From Paraburkholderia sp. CNPSo 3274 (GTDB lineage Bacteria; Pseudomonadota; Gammaproteobacteria; Burkholderiales; Burkholderiaceae): DNA of 32,565 bases. The number at the start of each line of letters is the position of its first letter. The first letter of the stretch is position 1. The position numbers and the translations under genes are program-made. Where the stretch lies: the NCBI RefSeq assembly GCF_024206475.1, contig NZ_JAMBPR010000079.1, positions 1 through 32,565 on the forward strand, given 5' to 3'. The notes under the pieces were generated by a model. The model saw nothing but the letters and a program-made list of their open reading frames with translations. It did no database searches and was not told the DNA's origin. Shown here piece by piece: positions 24,104 through 32,387 of the stretch.

Positions 24104-25102
24104 TCAGAGCTGTTGGAGGAAAGCGAGCACGCAATCGGAAGGCTTGAAACGGAACGAAGCGGATTCAGCCGGTGTCAGTTTCTCGAGCGCCCGCTCCTTG
24201 GTTGCCAGATCGGCATCGATGTAGACGTGGGTCGTTTCGATGCTCTCGTGTCCGAGCCAGAGGGCAATGATGCTGATATCGACGCCCGACTGCAGCAGAT
24301 GCATGGCTGTCGAGTGACGAACGACATGCGGCGAAATTCGCTTATCGATCAGGGTCGGGCATTGCGCGCCAGCTTGATCGACTGCCTGCTGCAGGATGTA
24401 ATCGACGCCGTTGCGCGACAACTCCCGACCGCGATGACTGGGAAACGCAATCGGCGTGCGGGAGCTCTCCAGTTCATGGAACCACGTCTTCAATACGCGG
24501 GCCGTGTTTGACCACAGCGGGATGCTTCTCTCCTTGCGGCCCTTGCCCATCAAGTTGATCAGCGCGCTGCCGCCGAACTGGACCTGCTCCTGTCGGAGTG
24601 TGGTGATTTCGGAAACGCGTGCGCCGGTGTTGTACATCGTCAGCAGCAGCGCGTAGTCGCGACGTCCGCGCCATAGGGACCGGTCAGGCGCTGCAAGCAG
24701 TGCATCGATTTCGGCGCGGGTGAGCGCCTCCACGAGCCGCCGATCGGTCCGCTTCGACGGAATTGCGAGTACTCGGGTGGCCAACCCCACGGACTCCGGA
24801 TCGCACAGCGCTACCCATTGGAAAAAGCTGTGAATCGCTGCGAGCCTTGCGTTGCGCGATCGCGCTGAATTGTGCCTCTGAACTTCAAGGTAGTCGAGAA
24901 ACAACAGGATCACGGGCGCATCAAGTACGGACAGGCGCAGTGACGAGGGTTCTATGCGCGTTTTATCCCAGACAAACTGGAGCAGCAGACGGAACGTATC
25001 CCGGTAGCTCGATACCGTTCTTGGGCTGACGTGCTTATGGGCAAGCAGATGCTCGACGAAGAAACCTTGCAGCAACGGGCCGATCATGGTGGTAGTCTTC
25101 AT
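24104..25102 (-). CDS. ritC: Tyrosine recombinase, third gene of the RIT trio
   Basis: A 332-residue integrase with an N-terminal SAM-like core-binding domain (HLLAHKHVSPRTVSSYRDTF) and a C-terminal catalytic domain. Catalytic residues seen are the Arg in NTGARVSEI, the HxxR set in ISPHVVRHSTAMHLL, and the His and Tyr in WLGHESIETTHVYIDAD. A further Lys-bearing strand (GKGRKERSIPL) is also present. All key residues are there, so it is probably active. The ATG overlaps the stop of the middle gene (TCATGA), implying coupled translation, and the gene ends just inside the left terminal repeat. The truncated recombinase at 1-198 is a close relative. Confidence 0.88.
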   Translation of the reverse strand: MKTTTMIGPLLQGFFVEHLLAHKHVSPRTVSSYRDTFRLLLQFVWDKTRIEPSSLRLSVLDAPVILLFLDYLEVQRHNSARSRNARLAAIHSFFQWVALCDPESVGLATRVLAIPSKRTDRRLVEALTRAEIDALLAAPDRSLWRGRRDYALLLTMYNTGARVSEITTLRQEQVQFGGSALINLMGKGRKERSIPLWSNTARVLKTWFHELESSRTPIAFPSHRGRELSRNGVDYILQQAVDQAGAQCPTLIDKRISPHVVRHSTAMHLLQSGVDISIIALWLGHESIETTHVYIDADLATKERALEKLTPAESASFRFKPSDCVLAFLQQL

Positions 25103-26035
25103 GACTTCTCTCCAAGACTTGCATACTGCCGAAATGTCAACGCCGCAGTAGCCAGCAGTGCCGGCGTCGCGGTCAGATACCAGTACGTTTCAGCGGGACT
25201 GACATGCCCGAGATAAACGGACAGATTCGGAATCCATTGCTGAACAGGCGCCCGTCAAGCGCTCGACGGCAAAGGTATGCCGCAGGCTGTGTAGCGTTGG
25301 CGGCCGGTTGCCCGAAGACGGCAGCATGTCGAGCCGTTGAGCGGTACGCGTGAACCAGTTCGCGAAGAACCCGCAGTTGATTGCCGTTCCGATCTCGGAC
25401 ATGAAGAACAGATCCGAGAGTCCTGCGTAGCCGAGTTTCTGGCGCAGCAGAGCGTAGGCCCTTAACTTCTCGGAGGTCGTCGGGTGCAGAGGCACTATTC
25501 TCGATTTGCGAAACTTGGTCTCGAGGACCGAGATCCTCGGCGGATCGTCGTCAAGTAGCACGTCGTCGACCGTCAATCGAATGGCCTCGCCCGCCCGGAT
25601 ACCAGTGCTGGCCAGCAGGCCAATCATCGATACGTACACGTGCGGTCGCAATGTGCGACGAGGCCGCATTGCCGCGGCGGCATCCAGAAGACGGACGAGT
25701 TCCTCCTTGGTGAAGATGTAGGGCCTATGCCGCCGCGGTCGCGCAAGCAATCCGGTTCCAGGAACCTGTGTTTCCGGAACGCTCGCGCGCAGGTAGTACA
25801 AAAAACGCCGGGCCGTAGAAAGGCGGCTTGCCTGCCCAGCGGGGCTGCGGACAGACGACGGCCCGCATGCCCAATCAACTGCAAGCCGCGCATCGATTGG
25901 CCACCTATCCGCGGCGATTGCATATTCAATGAAGCTTCTGAGCACCGCCTTTCTGGCTGCATCGTTGAAGCCGAGCGCTTCTCGAACAGCAAGATAAGCG
26001 TCAAGATGATCGCGTAGCTCGGGATGTCCGTTCAT
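25099..26035 (-). pseudogene. ritB: Middle RIT recombinase, frameshifted before the catalytic Tyr
   Basis: Starting at ATG 26035, which overlaps the stop of the first recombinase, the sequence reads a tyrosine recombinase: STGIRAGEAIRL with the first Arg, and LHSLRHTFAVERLTG with the HxLRH set. Near 25258 the frame is lost. The rest of the domain continues in another frame: VQQWIPNLSVYLGHVSPAET then YWYLTATP with the nucleophilic Tyr, ending at TGA 25099-25101. Compared with the family pattern (RLTxWYRxGxDVQ) about 17 bases are missing here. As read, the protein ends in a short unrelated tail without the last His or the Tyr, so it should not be able to cut DNA. Programmed frameshifting is unlikely because sequence is missing, not merely shifted. 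Confidence 0.85.
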
Positions 26036-27015
26036 GATCGTACTCCCGGCCAAGGCAAGGCCACGTGTGCGAGCGTCGCCAGGTCGAGCTTCGCGTAGAT
26101 CGCCGTCGTCCCCAGCGAAACATGTCCCAGCACGTCGGCAACTTCCTTGAAACTTGCACCTCTGCATACCATCTGGGTGGCCGCCGTGTGACGCAACGCA
26201 TGTGCTGCAGCTGGGATGCCCTCCACGCCGGCACGGCTCATTGCACGTCGGACCGTTCTCGACACGACAGATGAATCGAGAATAGGGCCGTACGGCTCTT
26301 TGGTGCTCAGGAAAACCGCCCTGCAGGAACTGGAGGGACGTCCGCGTTGAAGGTAAGCGCAAAGCGCCTCACCCACATCGTGAGGCAAGGGAAGTCGGCG
26401 TTCGCGATGAGACTTCCCCGGACGAATGCGCACGCAGCCCTCGATCCAGTTGATATCGTCGAGCATCAGATACCTGAGCTCGCAGGCCCGAACGCCCATT
26501 CGTGCCAGGACCAGCAACATTGCCCGATTGCGCAACTCATGGGCGCTGCCGTCGAGCGCTGCTCCGAGAACGCGCTCAGTCTCCTCTGCAGTGAGATGAA
26601 CCGGCAGAGATGCGTACTTCCACTGAGGAATCGAGGGAATCGCGGCTTCGAGCTCACGGCCGGCCATGCCGCAAAACACCAGATACCGGAGCCAGGCTCG
26701 CAGTGCAGTCCCGGGCTTCTTGCGAGAGTGTCCGTGAAGGCGCGCAGCCTCCTGGCGAATAAAGGCGGTGAGCCATTCCGCGCGCGGGACCCACCGCTCA
26801 CGGTCTGCCACCAGGCAGTACTGCGCCAAAAACCGCCGTACAAAGAAGAGATACTCGCGACGGGTCGCGTGCGCCAAGCCAACGACATGAGACAGGTGAT
26901 GATCGAACTCGCCAACCCAACGGTTCAGTTCACCGGTTACTTCTGCCTGCACCGCCGGCTTGCTTTTACCTCGCGTTCTGGTGCCGGACGGATTTAGGTA
27001 CGGGGCATTGTTCAT
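26032..27015 (-). CDS. ritA: Tyrosine recombinase, first gene of the RIT trio
   Basis: A 327-residue integrase. The core-binding domain includes LAHATRREYLFFVRRFLAQY. The catalytic set is complete: Arg in RMGVRACELRYL, HALRHTAATQM with the HxxR pair, and GHVSLGTTAIYAKLD with the His and Tyr. It is the first gene of the operon, and its stop overlaps the start of the middle recombinase. The ribosome site (GGAGAAGCTC before ATG 27015) lies inside the 3' arm of a perfect 17-bp hairpin, so translation or transcription of the whole trio may be restrained there. The product most likely acts with the other two on the terminal repeats. Confidence 0.88.
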   Translation of the reverse strand: MNNAPYLNPSGTRTRGKSKPAVQAEVTGELNRWVGEFDHHLSHVVGLAHATRREYLFFVRRFLAQYCLVADRERWVPRAEWLTAFIRQEAARLHGHSRKKPGTALRAWLRYLVFCGMAGRELEAAIPSIPQWKYASLPVHLTAEETERVLGAALDGSAHELRNRAMLLVLARMGVRACELRYLMLDDINWIEGCVRIRPGKSHRERRLPLPHDVGEALCAYLQRGRPSSSCRAVFLSTKEPYGPILDSSVVSRTVRRAMSRAGVEGIPAAAHALRHTAATQMVCRGASFKEVADVLGHVSLGTTAIYAKLDLATLAHVALPWPGVRS

Positions 27016-27016
27016 G

Positions 27017-27055
27017 AGCTTCTCCGATCGGCCGAAATGGCCGATCGGAGAAGCT
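27017..27055 (-). promoter_or_regulatory. Perfect hairpin covering the ritA ribosome site
   Basis: AGCTTCTCCGATCGGCC (27017-27033) and its exact complement (27039-27055) flank a 5-bp spacer. The repeat ends one base before the ritA ATG, and the GGAG Shine-Dalgarno is in the stem. It could block translation from read-through transcripts or be a repressor operator; no T-tract follows, so it is not a terminator. Confidence 0.75.
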
Positions 27056-27138
27056 TGCTCTGATTATGCGAGGACGTTTCCAGTCCCAGCCAGCGCCCAT
27101 CAATGCGCAGCAACCCTAGTGAATCGCAGTTGCCCGCG

Positions 27139-27205
27139 AGCTGGGCGTAACCGGGAACTGTGCCTAAAAGCACTTATGCGCTGCAGAGGATAAGTGCTTA
27201 CCTTG
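27139..27205 (-). repeat. Right 67-bp terminal inverted repeat of the RIT element
   Basis: The complement of 23984-24050 with six differences. Its core is a perfect palindrome of arms AAGCACTTAT (27168-27177) and ATAAGTGCTT (27190-27199) around the spacer GCGCTGCAGAGG (27178-27189). Four of the six differences arise because the spacer is flipped relative to the arms. Confidence 0.9.
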
Positions 27206-27704
27206 CCGCTACCGCTATCCGGAGCATCGGCAGACACCCTCCCGACCGCCGCTTCCGGGTCTGAAGGAGAAGCGCCTTCCGCGCCGCGGCACTTGCCGTG
27301 GCGGTCACCTATCGCAAGCGTCGTACGGTCGAGCCTCGGTGACATCCTCATCCCCACCCGAAGGGGCTTCGTGAAAGGCCTTTAGAGCCGACATCGGGGG
27401 TTTCAGCGCAATCCTGCAACGCGCGAGGATACTGCTTCCTTTTGCGATGCAAGATGGTTTTGCTTTCTGCGGTAGGTTCCCTACCCGCAGTGTTTCCCGA
27501 TATTCCTGAAGCACGAGGCTCGCGTTTCACAGAAGACTCTACGGTCACACGCGTTGATTGTCCGCGTTATTCATCTAGCAGTTCAGCAAGCTGTTGCCTA
27601 TAAACAAGCGTACGCGGAAGGGAAGGTGAGGCACGGCTAGCGACGCGCGCAAGCCGTAAACTGGCAGACGAGCGCGGCAATCATGGCCTTGGAAAGGAGG
27701 GTGT
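27206..27704. other. No gene recognised; one hairpin
   Basis: No convincing coding frame. A stem of CTGCGGTAGG (27467-27476) with CCTACCCGCAG (27480-27490, one bulged C) and loop TTC is the only clear structure, and it has no T-tract. The region is right-flanking DNA of the RIT element. Confidence 0.4.
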
Positions 27705-28268
27705 ATGTCGAAAGAAGAAAAGTCGGCATTTGAGGAAGCCGATCTCGGCTTGGGTGCGGTGGAAAAGGTAATCAAGCTGCTCAAGCCCTTGTTCGGCATA
27801 GCAATTCCAGATTTCAAGGAAGCCGCCCGCGGCTTCGAAGAAATCTGCAAAAGGATACTCGACGCCAATGAGAGCCTTGCTCGGTGGATTACAAAATTCA
27901 GGGACTTCGATTTCACCGATCCGAAGGCTGATAAAAAGTTTAGGAAACTGGCGGCAAAATACAAAGCGTTGAAGACCGGCCGAGAGTACCAAAAACTAAA
28001 GTTCGACTGCGGCAAGATCGGCGAGGTGTACCACACACATGTACGGGGCAAGTTAAAGGATCTATTCGGTGGCACGAAACTGGGCGAAGCGGAGAAAATT
28101 TTCGACCAACTCGCAACTGCGGACGTGAAATACTACGGCGAAAAATTAAGCGTGGCGGATGTCGCTGACAAACTCGGCATTCCAGATGCATGCGGCCGAA
28201 CGTCATGCGAAGGCAATTCGCCGCTGCGTTCGCGAACTACAGAAGAACGGGTTGACGGCGCTCGATAA
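27705..28268 (+). CDS. Hypothetical protein, possibly frameshifted at its 3' end
   Basis: A 187-residue Lys-rich protein that I do not recognise. A strong ribosome site (GGAAAGGAGGGTGT) precedes the ATG. It is predicted to be mostly helical, without a signal peptide, and residues 25-45 are mildly hydrophobic (VIKLLKPLFGIAIPDF). Codon use is less GC-biased than in the catabolic genes, suggesting acquired DNA. After LGIPD (about 28185) the composition changes to Ser, Arg and Gly. The neighbouring frame from there reads MHAAERHAKAIRRCVREL, a helical-looking stretch ending at TAA 28294-28296. A small indel near 28185 may therefore have altered the C-terminus. Function is unknown. Confidence 0.65.
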   Translation: MSKEEKSAFEEADLGLGAVEKVIKLLKPLFGIAIPDFKEAARGFEEICKRILDANESLARWITKFRDFDFTDPKADKKFRKLAAKYKALKTGREYQKLKFDCGKIGEVYHTHVRGKLKDLFGGTKLGEAEKIFDQLATADVKYYGEKLSVADVADKLGIPDACGRTSCEGNSPLRSRTTEERVDGAR

Positions 28269-28418
28269 GCGGCTTGATGAGATCGTTAGTTGGTAACTGT
28301 TTAAGATTGCGCATCGCCGGCGCTATAAACGGTGCGCCCCTTCGCCTACGCTAAGCGCACTTCGGAGGTCCTGCGCATTAGCACTGCGTCACAGGGGCGC
28401 ATTCGGTCCATATGCGCG

Positions 28419-28694
28419 TCAATTGCCCTTATAGATGTCGCAGGACAAGCCGGTGATGCAGAGGGCACCGGTTCGTGGATCCCGTTCTCCACGGGACGTA
28501 CCCGCTCCGTATGTTCCCATTGGTGCTCCGCCCCTTGAAGCGTCGGACTGGTATTGTCCCGATGCGTTGGTGGCTGCGGGTTGATCGGGCATGGGTTGCT
28601 GAGAGGGCGATGCCGGGGTAGCGGACTGACCGTAGGCTAAGCTGCCCATGGAAAGCAGTACGCTTCCACCAATCACTAGAAATAGCGACTTCAT
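28419..28694 (-). CDS. Small exported protein of unknown function
   Basis: A 91-residue protein with a clear signal peptide (MKSLFLVIGGSVLLSMGSLAYG, cleavage probably after the YG at 21-22). The mature part is Pro-, Ser-, Gln- and Gly-rich and appears disordered. It ends with a short segment holding two Cys (GALCITGLSCDIYKGN), which could form a disulphide. GGAG sits 8 bases before ATG 28694. The open frame runs 71 codons further upstream, but that part is not protein-like. Small secreted proteins of this general kind are common in Burkholderia relatives; no function is known to me. Confidence 0.65.
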   Translation of the reverse strand: MKSLFLVIGGSVLLSMGSLAYGQSATPASPSQQPMPDQPAATNASGQYQSDASRGGAPMGTYGAGTSRGERDPRTGALCITGLSCDIYKGN

Positions 28695-29576
28695 GATCAG
28701 GTACTCCATCGACTCAAACGTCGTTTCCACGCTTTCGATTCGACAGGTAGGCCGCCTTTGTCCGCGAGTCGTTGGAGCGATAAATGCTCGAAGGCCGCGA
28801 AGATTTCGGGTGCCATGAGGCTCGCGCAGTGTATGGCGAGGCGGTGATTTCAGCCGTCGTGCGACCGCAGGCTCGCACACTCCGCGCGCGGGTAGCGCTG
28901 GACGCAAGCTTCACTACGTCTAGCTAGTTATAGGCCCTTCAGTTGCCAAATTCCATACAATCGCGCAAAGAGATCCGCGTAACAGGGTCCCTCCCTTTAG
29001 CAAGCCACTTGTACTTTGGCTTCTTGGCGGTAGTCCCAGCCCGTTCTTCAAATCGGTCCACATCGAGATCAGTGAAGGAAAAAGGCGGGCCCGCGCATGT
29101 TCAAACAGTATGGTATGGATTCGCGCGCACGCACGCTGCCGTCCAATCCGCGGTCAAGACGAACAATTGGACGTTCTCCGAATCATTGGCGACAGCCCCG
29201 ACCGTTGCAGTGTTTAGCAGTGCTCCATCCGTGCTTTCATCCTGCTACCGTTCCGGCGCGCCCCACTTGCGTTGAGTTCCCATAGCGAGGTAGGTGAGAT
29301 TGCATCTACGTGACATGCAGAAAGGACTCCGACACACATTGACTAGTACGCCTTCCATCACATGGCAGGTGTCGGTTCCTGAGCCGACGGTCGAGTGCCC
29401 CTATGTGCGCTTTGGTCGCTTACCGCCTTTTTGGCGTCGGCGTCGTCCCCGGACACGAAGAAGGCTGTGTCGCGATAAGGGGAGCGAGACGTGGCGAGTT
29501 CAGGGATGAGAAGTACTGCTTATATCATCAGCTGCGGCCAGATCATACACGCCGTCACGGCCTGACCGAGTTGCGC
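28695..29576. other. No gene recognised
   Basis: Several short open frames are present (for instance 28943-29275), but they lack ribosome sites and recognisable sequence. I see no RNA gene, repeat or terminator in this stretch. It may be eroded coding DNA. Confidence 0.4.
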
Positions 29577-30962
29577 TCAGCGCGACAAAGGATGCGGCGG
29601 GTGCGCGCACGCATGGGTATCCAGCGCTGCGGCCGCTTCATCTTCCGGCTCCGCGGACAGATTCCGCTTGAAAGTCTCGGCGAGGAAAAACGCGCACACC
29701 AGGCTCAGCAACCCCGTCGCCGCGATATAGATCGAAATGGGCAGCGTCTGGCCATACGTCGCGAACAGGTAGGTGGCGATCAATGGCGTCGGTCCTGACG
29801 TGATGATGCCGGCGACCTGATACGGCAGTGACGCACCCGTATAGCGCACCCGCGTACCGAACAGTTCAGCAAACCACGTCGATTGCACGCCGTACACCGA
29901 CGCCTGGCTCAACGCGATACCGCAGACGTACGCGACGAAAATCAAAGTCGGATTGCGTGTCTCAAGCAACGGAAAGAATGCGAATCCATAGATCGCCACG
30001 AACACCGCGCCTAGCATGAAGACGCTCCGGCGTCCGATCATGTCCGATAGTTTGCCGAACAGCGGCAGCGTGATCAGCGCAAACGCACAGCCCACAATGA
30101 TGGCGTTCAGCAGTAGTCCACGCGACAAGCCGAGCCGCGTCGTTCCGTAGACCAGCACGAACACGTTGATCACGTTGAAGGTAATGTCGACCGCGAAGCG
30201 CGTGCCGATCGTCAGCACGAGGTCTTTCGGATGCCGGCGCAGCAATTCGATCAGCGGCGCCTTCACGACCTGCTTGCTCGCCTTGATCTGTTCGAATACC
30301 GGCGACTCCATGACGCGCAGGCGGATGAACAAGCCAATCGCGATCAGCGCGACGCTCAGCAGGAACGGCAGGCGCCATCCCCACGAATAGAACGCGTCTG
30401 ACGGCATACTCGACACGGCTTTGAACACCGCCGTCGAGAGCATCAGCCCAAGCGGCACGCCCAATTGCGGGAACGCGCCGAAGAAGCCTCGCTTCCTGGC
30501 CGGCGCCGTTTCGACCACCATCAGCACCGCGCCGCCCCATTCGCCGCCGACGCCGAGCCCTTGCAGGAAGCGCATCGCCACCAGCAGGATCGGCGCCCAG
30601 ACGCCGATCGACGCGTAAGTCGGCAGCAAGCCGATCACGAAGGTGCCGACGCCCATGATCGTCAGCGTTGCGACGAGCGTCGCCTTACGTCCGATTCGGT
30701 CGCCAAAGTGCCCGAAAAACACGGCGCCGAAAGGCCGGGCGAGATAGCCGACCGCAAAACTGCCGAACGCCGCGATGGTGCCGACCATCGGATCGAACGA
30801 GGGGAAAAACAGCTTGGCGAAGACCAGCGCCGAAGCGGTGGCATAAAGAAAAAAGTCGTACCACTCGATGGCGGTCCCGACCACCGAAGCGACCAGCACA
30901 CGGTTGACGGCCGAACGGCTGATAACCGGCGCGTTGCCGGATGAAACGGGCGATGTGTTCAT
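29577..30962 (-). CDS. MHS-family major facilitator transporter
   Basis: A 461-residue inner-membrane transporter of the metabolite:H+ symporter branch (KgtP/ShiA-like). It begins VASVVGTAIEWYDFFLYATA, the MHS first-helix signature. The loop 2-3 motif GHFGDRIGRK and the later GKLSDMIGRR are the MFS signatures; about twelve hydrophobic segments are present. The substrate is not readable but is typically a carboxylate or other small polar metabolite. GGGAGGAGAC lies directly before ATG 30962; the longer open frame upstream overlaps the peptidase gene and is not used. It follows the M24 peptidase-like gene by 89 bp and probably forms an operon with it. Confidence 0.88.
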   Translation of the reverse strand: MNTSPVSSGNAPVISRSAVNRVLVASVVGTAIEWYDFFLYATASALVFAKLFFPSFDPMVGTIAAFGSFAVGYLARPFGAVFFGHFGDRIGRKATLVATLTIMGVGTFVIGLLPTYASIGVWAPILLVAMRFLQGLGVGGEWGGAVLMVVETAPARKRGFFGAFPQLGVPLGLMLSTAVFKAVSSMPSDAFYSWGWRLPFLLSVALIAIGLFIRLRVMESPVFEQIKASKQVVKAPLIELLRRHPKDLVLTIGTRFAVDITFNVINVFVLVYGTTRLGLSRGLLLNAIIVGCAFALITLPLFGKLSDMIGRRSVFMLGAVFVAIYGFAFFPLLETRNPTLIFVAYVCGIALSQASVYGVQSTWFAELFGTRVRYTGASLPYQVAGIITSGPTPLIATYLFATYGQTLPISIYIAATGLLSLVCAFFLAETFKRNLSAEPEDEAAAALDTHACAHPPHPLSR

Positions 30963-31051
30963 GTCTCCTCCCTTCTCTGGGAATCTATGTTTTGAACTGC
31001 TGCGTGTCGGCGGCGCGGGTTCGCCGGCACGTTGCGATAAATTCGCTCTGC

Positions 31052-32218
31052 TCACCAGTGCAGTTCCATCGGGAACTGGTCGAGCGTTTCGACGCCGCCC
31101 GAGGTCAACCGCACGATACGTTCCGTGCGCAAACCGCCGACGTTCGGCACCGTGATCGTCGCCTTCAGGGTAAAGACCATGTTTTCCTGCAGCACGGTCT
31201 TGTTGCCCGGCCCGATCCACGGCGCTTCTTCTTCCGGGTCCATGCCGGTGCCGTGACCGGTGCCATGGCCGCGCGCTTCGCTTGAGTATTGCTCGTAGTT
31301 CGATTTCACCAGCGCCTGCTGGATCACCGCGTTCAGTTCCATGGCCGCCATCCCGGGACGCGCGGCGGCAAGCCCCGCTTCGACCGCGCGCGCCGCTGCC
31401 GCGACGATTGCCATCTTCTCGGGATTCGCCGGACCGTAGGTGAAACCGCGTCCGCCATCGGCCACGTACCCACGATAACGCGCACCGATGTCGGTCATGA
31501 TCAGGTCGCCCGGTTGCAGGATGCGGTCGGTGGGGCGCGCCAGGTTATATGCCGAGCGCGGACCGGATTGCACCATCGAATCGAACGCGGTCCGGTCCGC
31601 TCCTCCCGCGAGCATCGCGCGGTCAGCGATTAAGGCGAGTTCACGCTCGGTGTAGGGACGGCCGTCGGCGAGCGCGTCGCGAATCGCGGCCATCGCCGAA
31701 TCGGTCAAGGCGGCGGCTTTGCGCATCAGCGCGACCTCGGCGTCGCTCTTGATCGCCTTGATTTCGGCCAGCACCATCGTCGGTTCGAGCTTCAGTTCGC
31801 CGAGACCGGCGTTCAGGCGCTGCAACAGGTCCGCGGGGATGTAGGCGGCGCCGGCGAGGCCGACCGTGCCGCTGCGGTGCCGCGCCGAAAATGCCTGCAC
31901 CTGTTGCGTAACTTCACGCAGGCTGCGCACCTCGAAGGCGGTCACGCTCGTCGCGTAATCGAAGCATTGATCCGACACGAACAGCACGGGGTCGCCGTCC
32001 ACGGGCAGCAGCAGGACCGCGTTGGCGATGTCCGATACGCCGTCGAGCGGACGGAACTCGGTAAAGTAGCCGATGTTCGCGCCACGCCAGCAATCCCCGA
32101 AGGCGAGCAGGCCGACCAGGCCCGCCTTGTCGAGTGCGCTGCGAACCCTGGCGACGCGGCCGAGGAACTCGTCGGTAGTGATGCCTTCCGGCGGAACGTC
32201 TGCGGTACGGATGTTCAT
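31052..32218 (-). CDS. M24 metallopeptidase family protein (Xaa-Pro peptidase/creatinase type)
   Basis: A 388-residue pita-bread-fold protein. The N-terminal creatinase-like domain spans about residues 15-150 and the catalytic domain about 160-385. Candidate metal ligands fit the M24 pattern: the two Asp in TDIGARYRGYVADGG, the His in RGHGTGHGTGMD, the Glu in ENMVFTLKATI and the final Glu in LRTERIVRL. It could be an aminopeptidase P or prolidase, or a creatinase-like amidinohydrolase; the sequence alone does not decide. The pairing with an MHS transporter suggests uptake and breakdown of a small amide or peptide. ATG 32218 has AGGAGA about 12 bases upstream. Confidence 0.85.
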   Translation of the reverse strand: MNIRTADVPPEGITTDEFLGRVARVRSALDKAGLVGLLAFGDCWRGANIGYFTEFRPLDGVSDIANAVLLLPVDGDPVLFVSDQCFDYATSVTAFEVRSLREVTQQVQAFSARHRSGTVGLAGAAYIPADLLQRLNAGLGELKLEPTMVLAEIKAIKSDAEVALMRKAAALTDSAMAAIRDALADGRPYTERELALIADRAMLAGGADRTAFDSMVQSGPRSAYNLARPTDRILQPGDLIMTDIGARYRGYVADGGRGFTYGPANPEKMAIVAAAARAVEAGLAAARPGMAAMELNAVIQQALVKSNYEQYSSEARGHGTGHGTGMDPEEEAPWIGPGNKTVLQENMVFTLKATITVPNVGGLRTERIVRLTSGGVETLDQFPMELHW

Positions 32219-32387
32219 TGCGTCTTCGTCTCCTGTGCGGCTGCATGCGCGGATGCTGGATGCAGCCGGTCTCAATGCCCATGATGGGAATTCGCCCGCC
32301 ATGGAATGCAGGCCGTTCGTAAGCGGCAGTTTCTCCTCACATAGATCCTGATCTGAAAACAGCGCAGGATGTGTCCACGGTTTTTTA

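Larger units (their letters stand above)
23984..27205 (-). mobile_element. Recombinase-in-trio (RIT) element
   Basis: A 3.2-kb unit with three tyrosine recombinase genes in one direction, each overlapping the next by ATGA, and 67-bp inverted repeats at the two ends. This is the defining layout of RIT elements. The middle recombinase is frameshifted in this copy. No target duplication is apparent outside the repeats. The repeat ends contain a lox/dif-like core site (see repeats). Confidence 0.88.

Noticed and set aside
27467..27490. Terminator or structured RNA in the flank of the RIT element
   Set aside because: A single bulged hairpin without a T-tract or conserved context is not enough to call either.
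28943..29275. 110-codon open frame in the gap before the transporter
   Set aside because: No ribosome site, no recognisable sequence, and unusual composition; likely non-coding.
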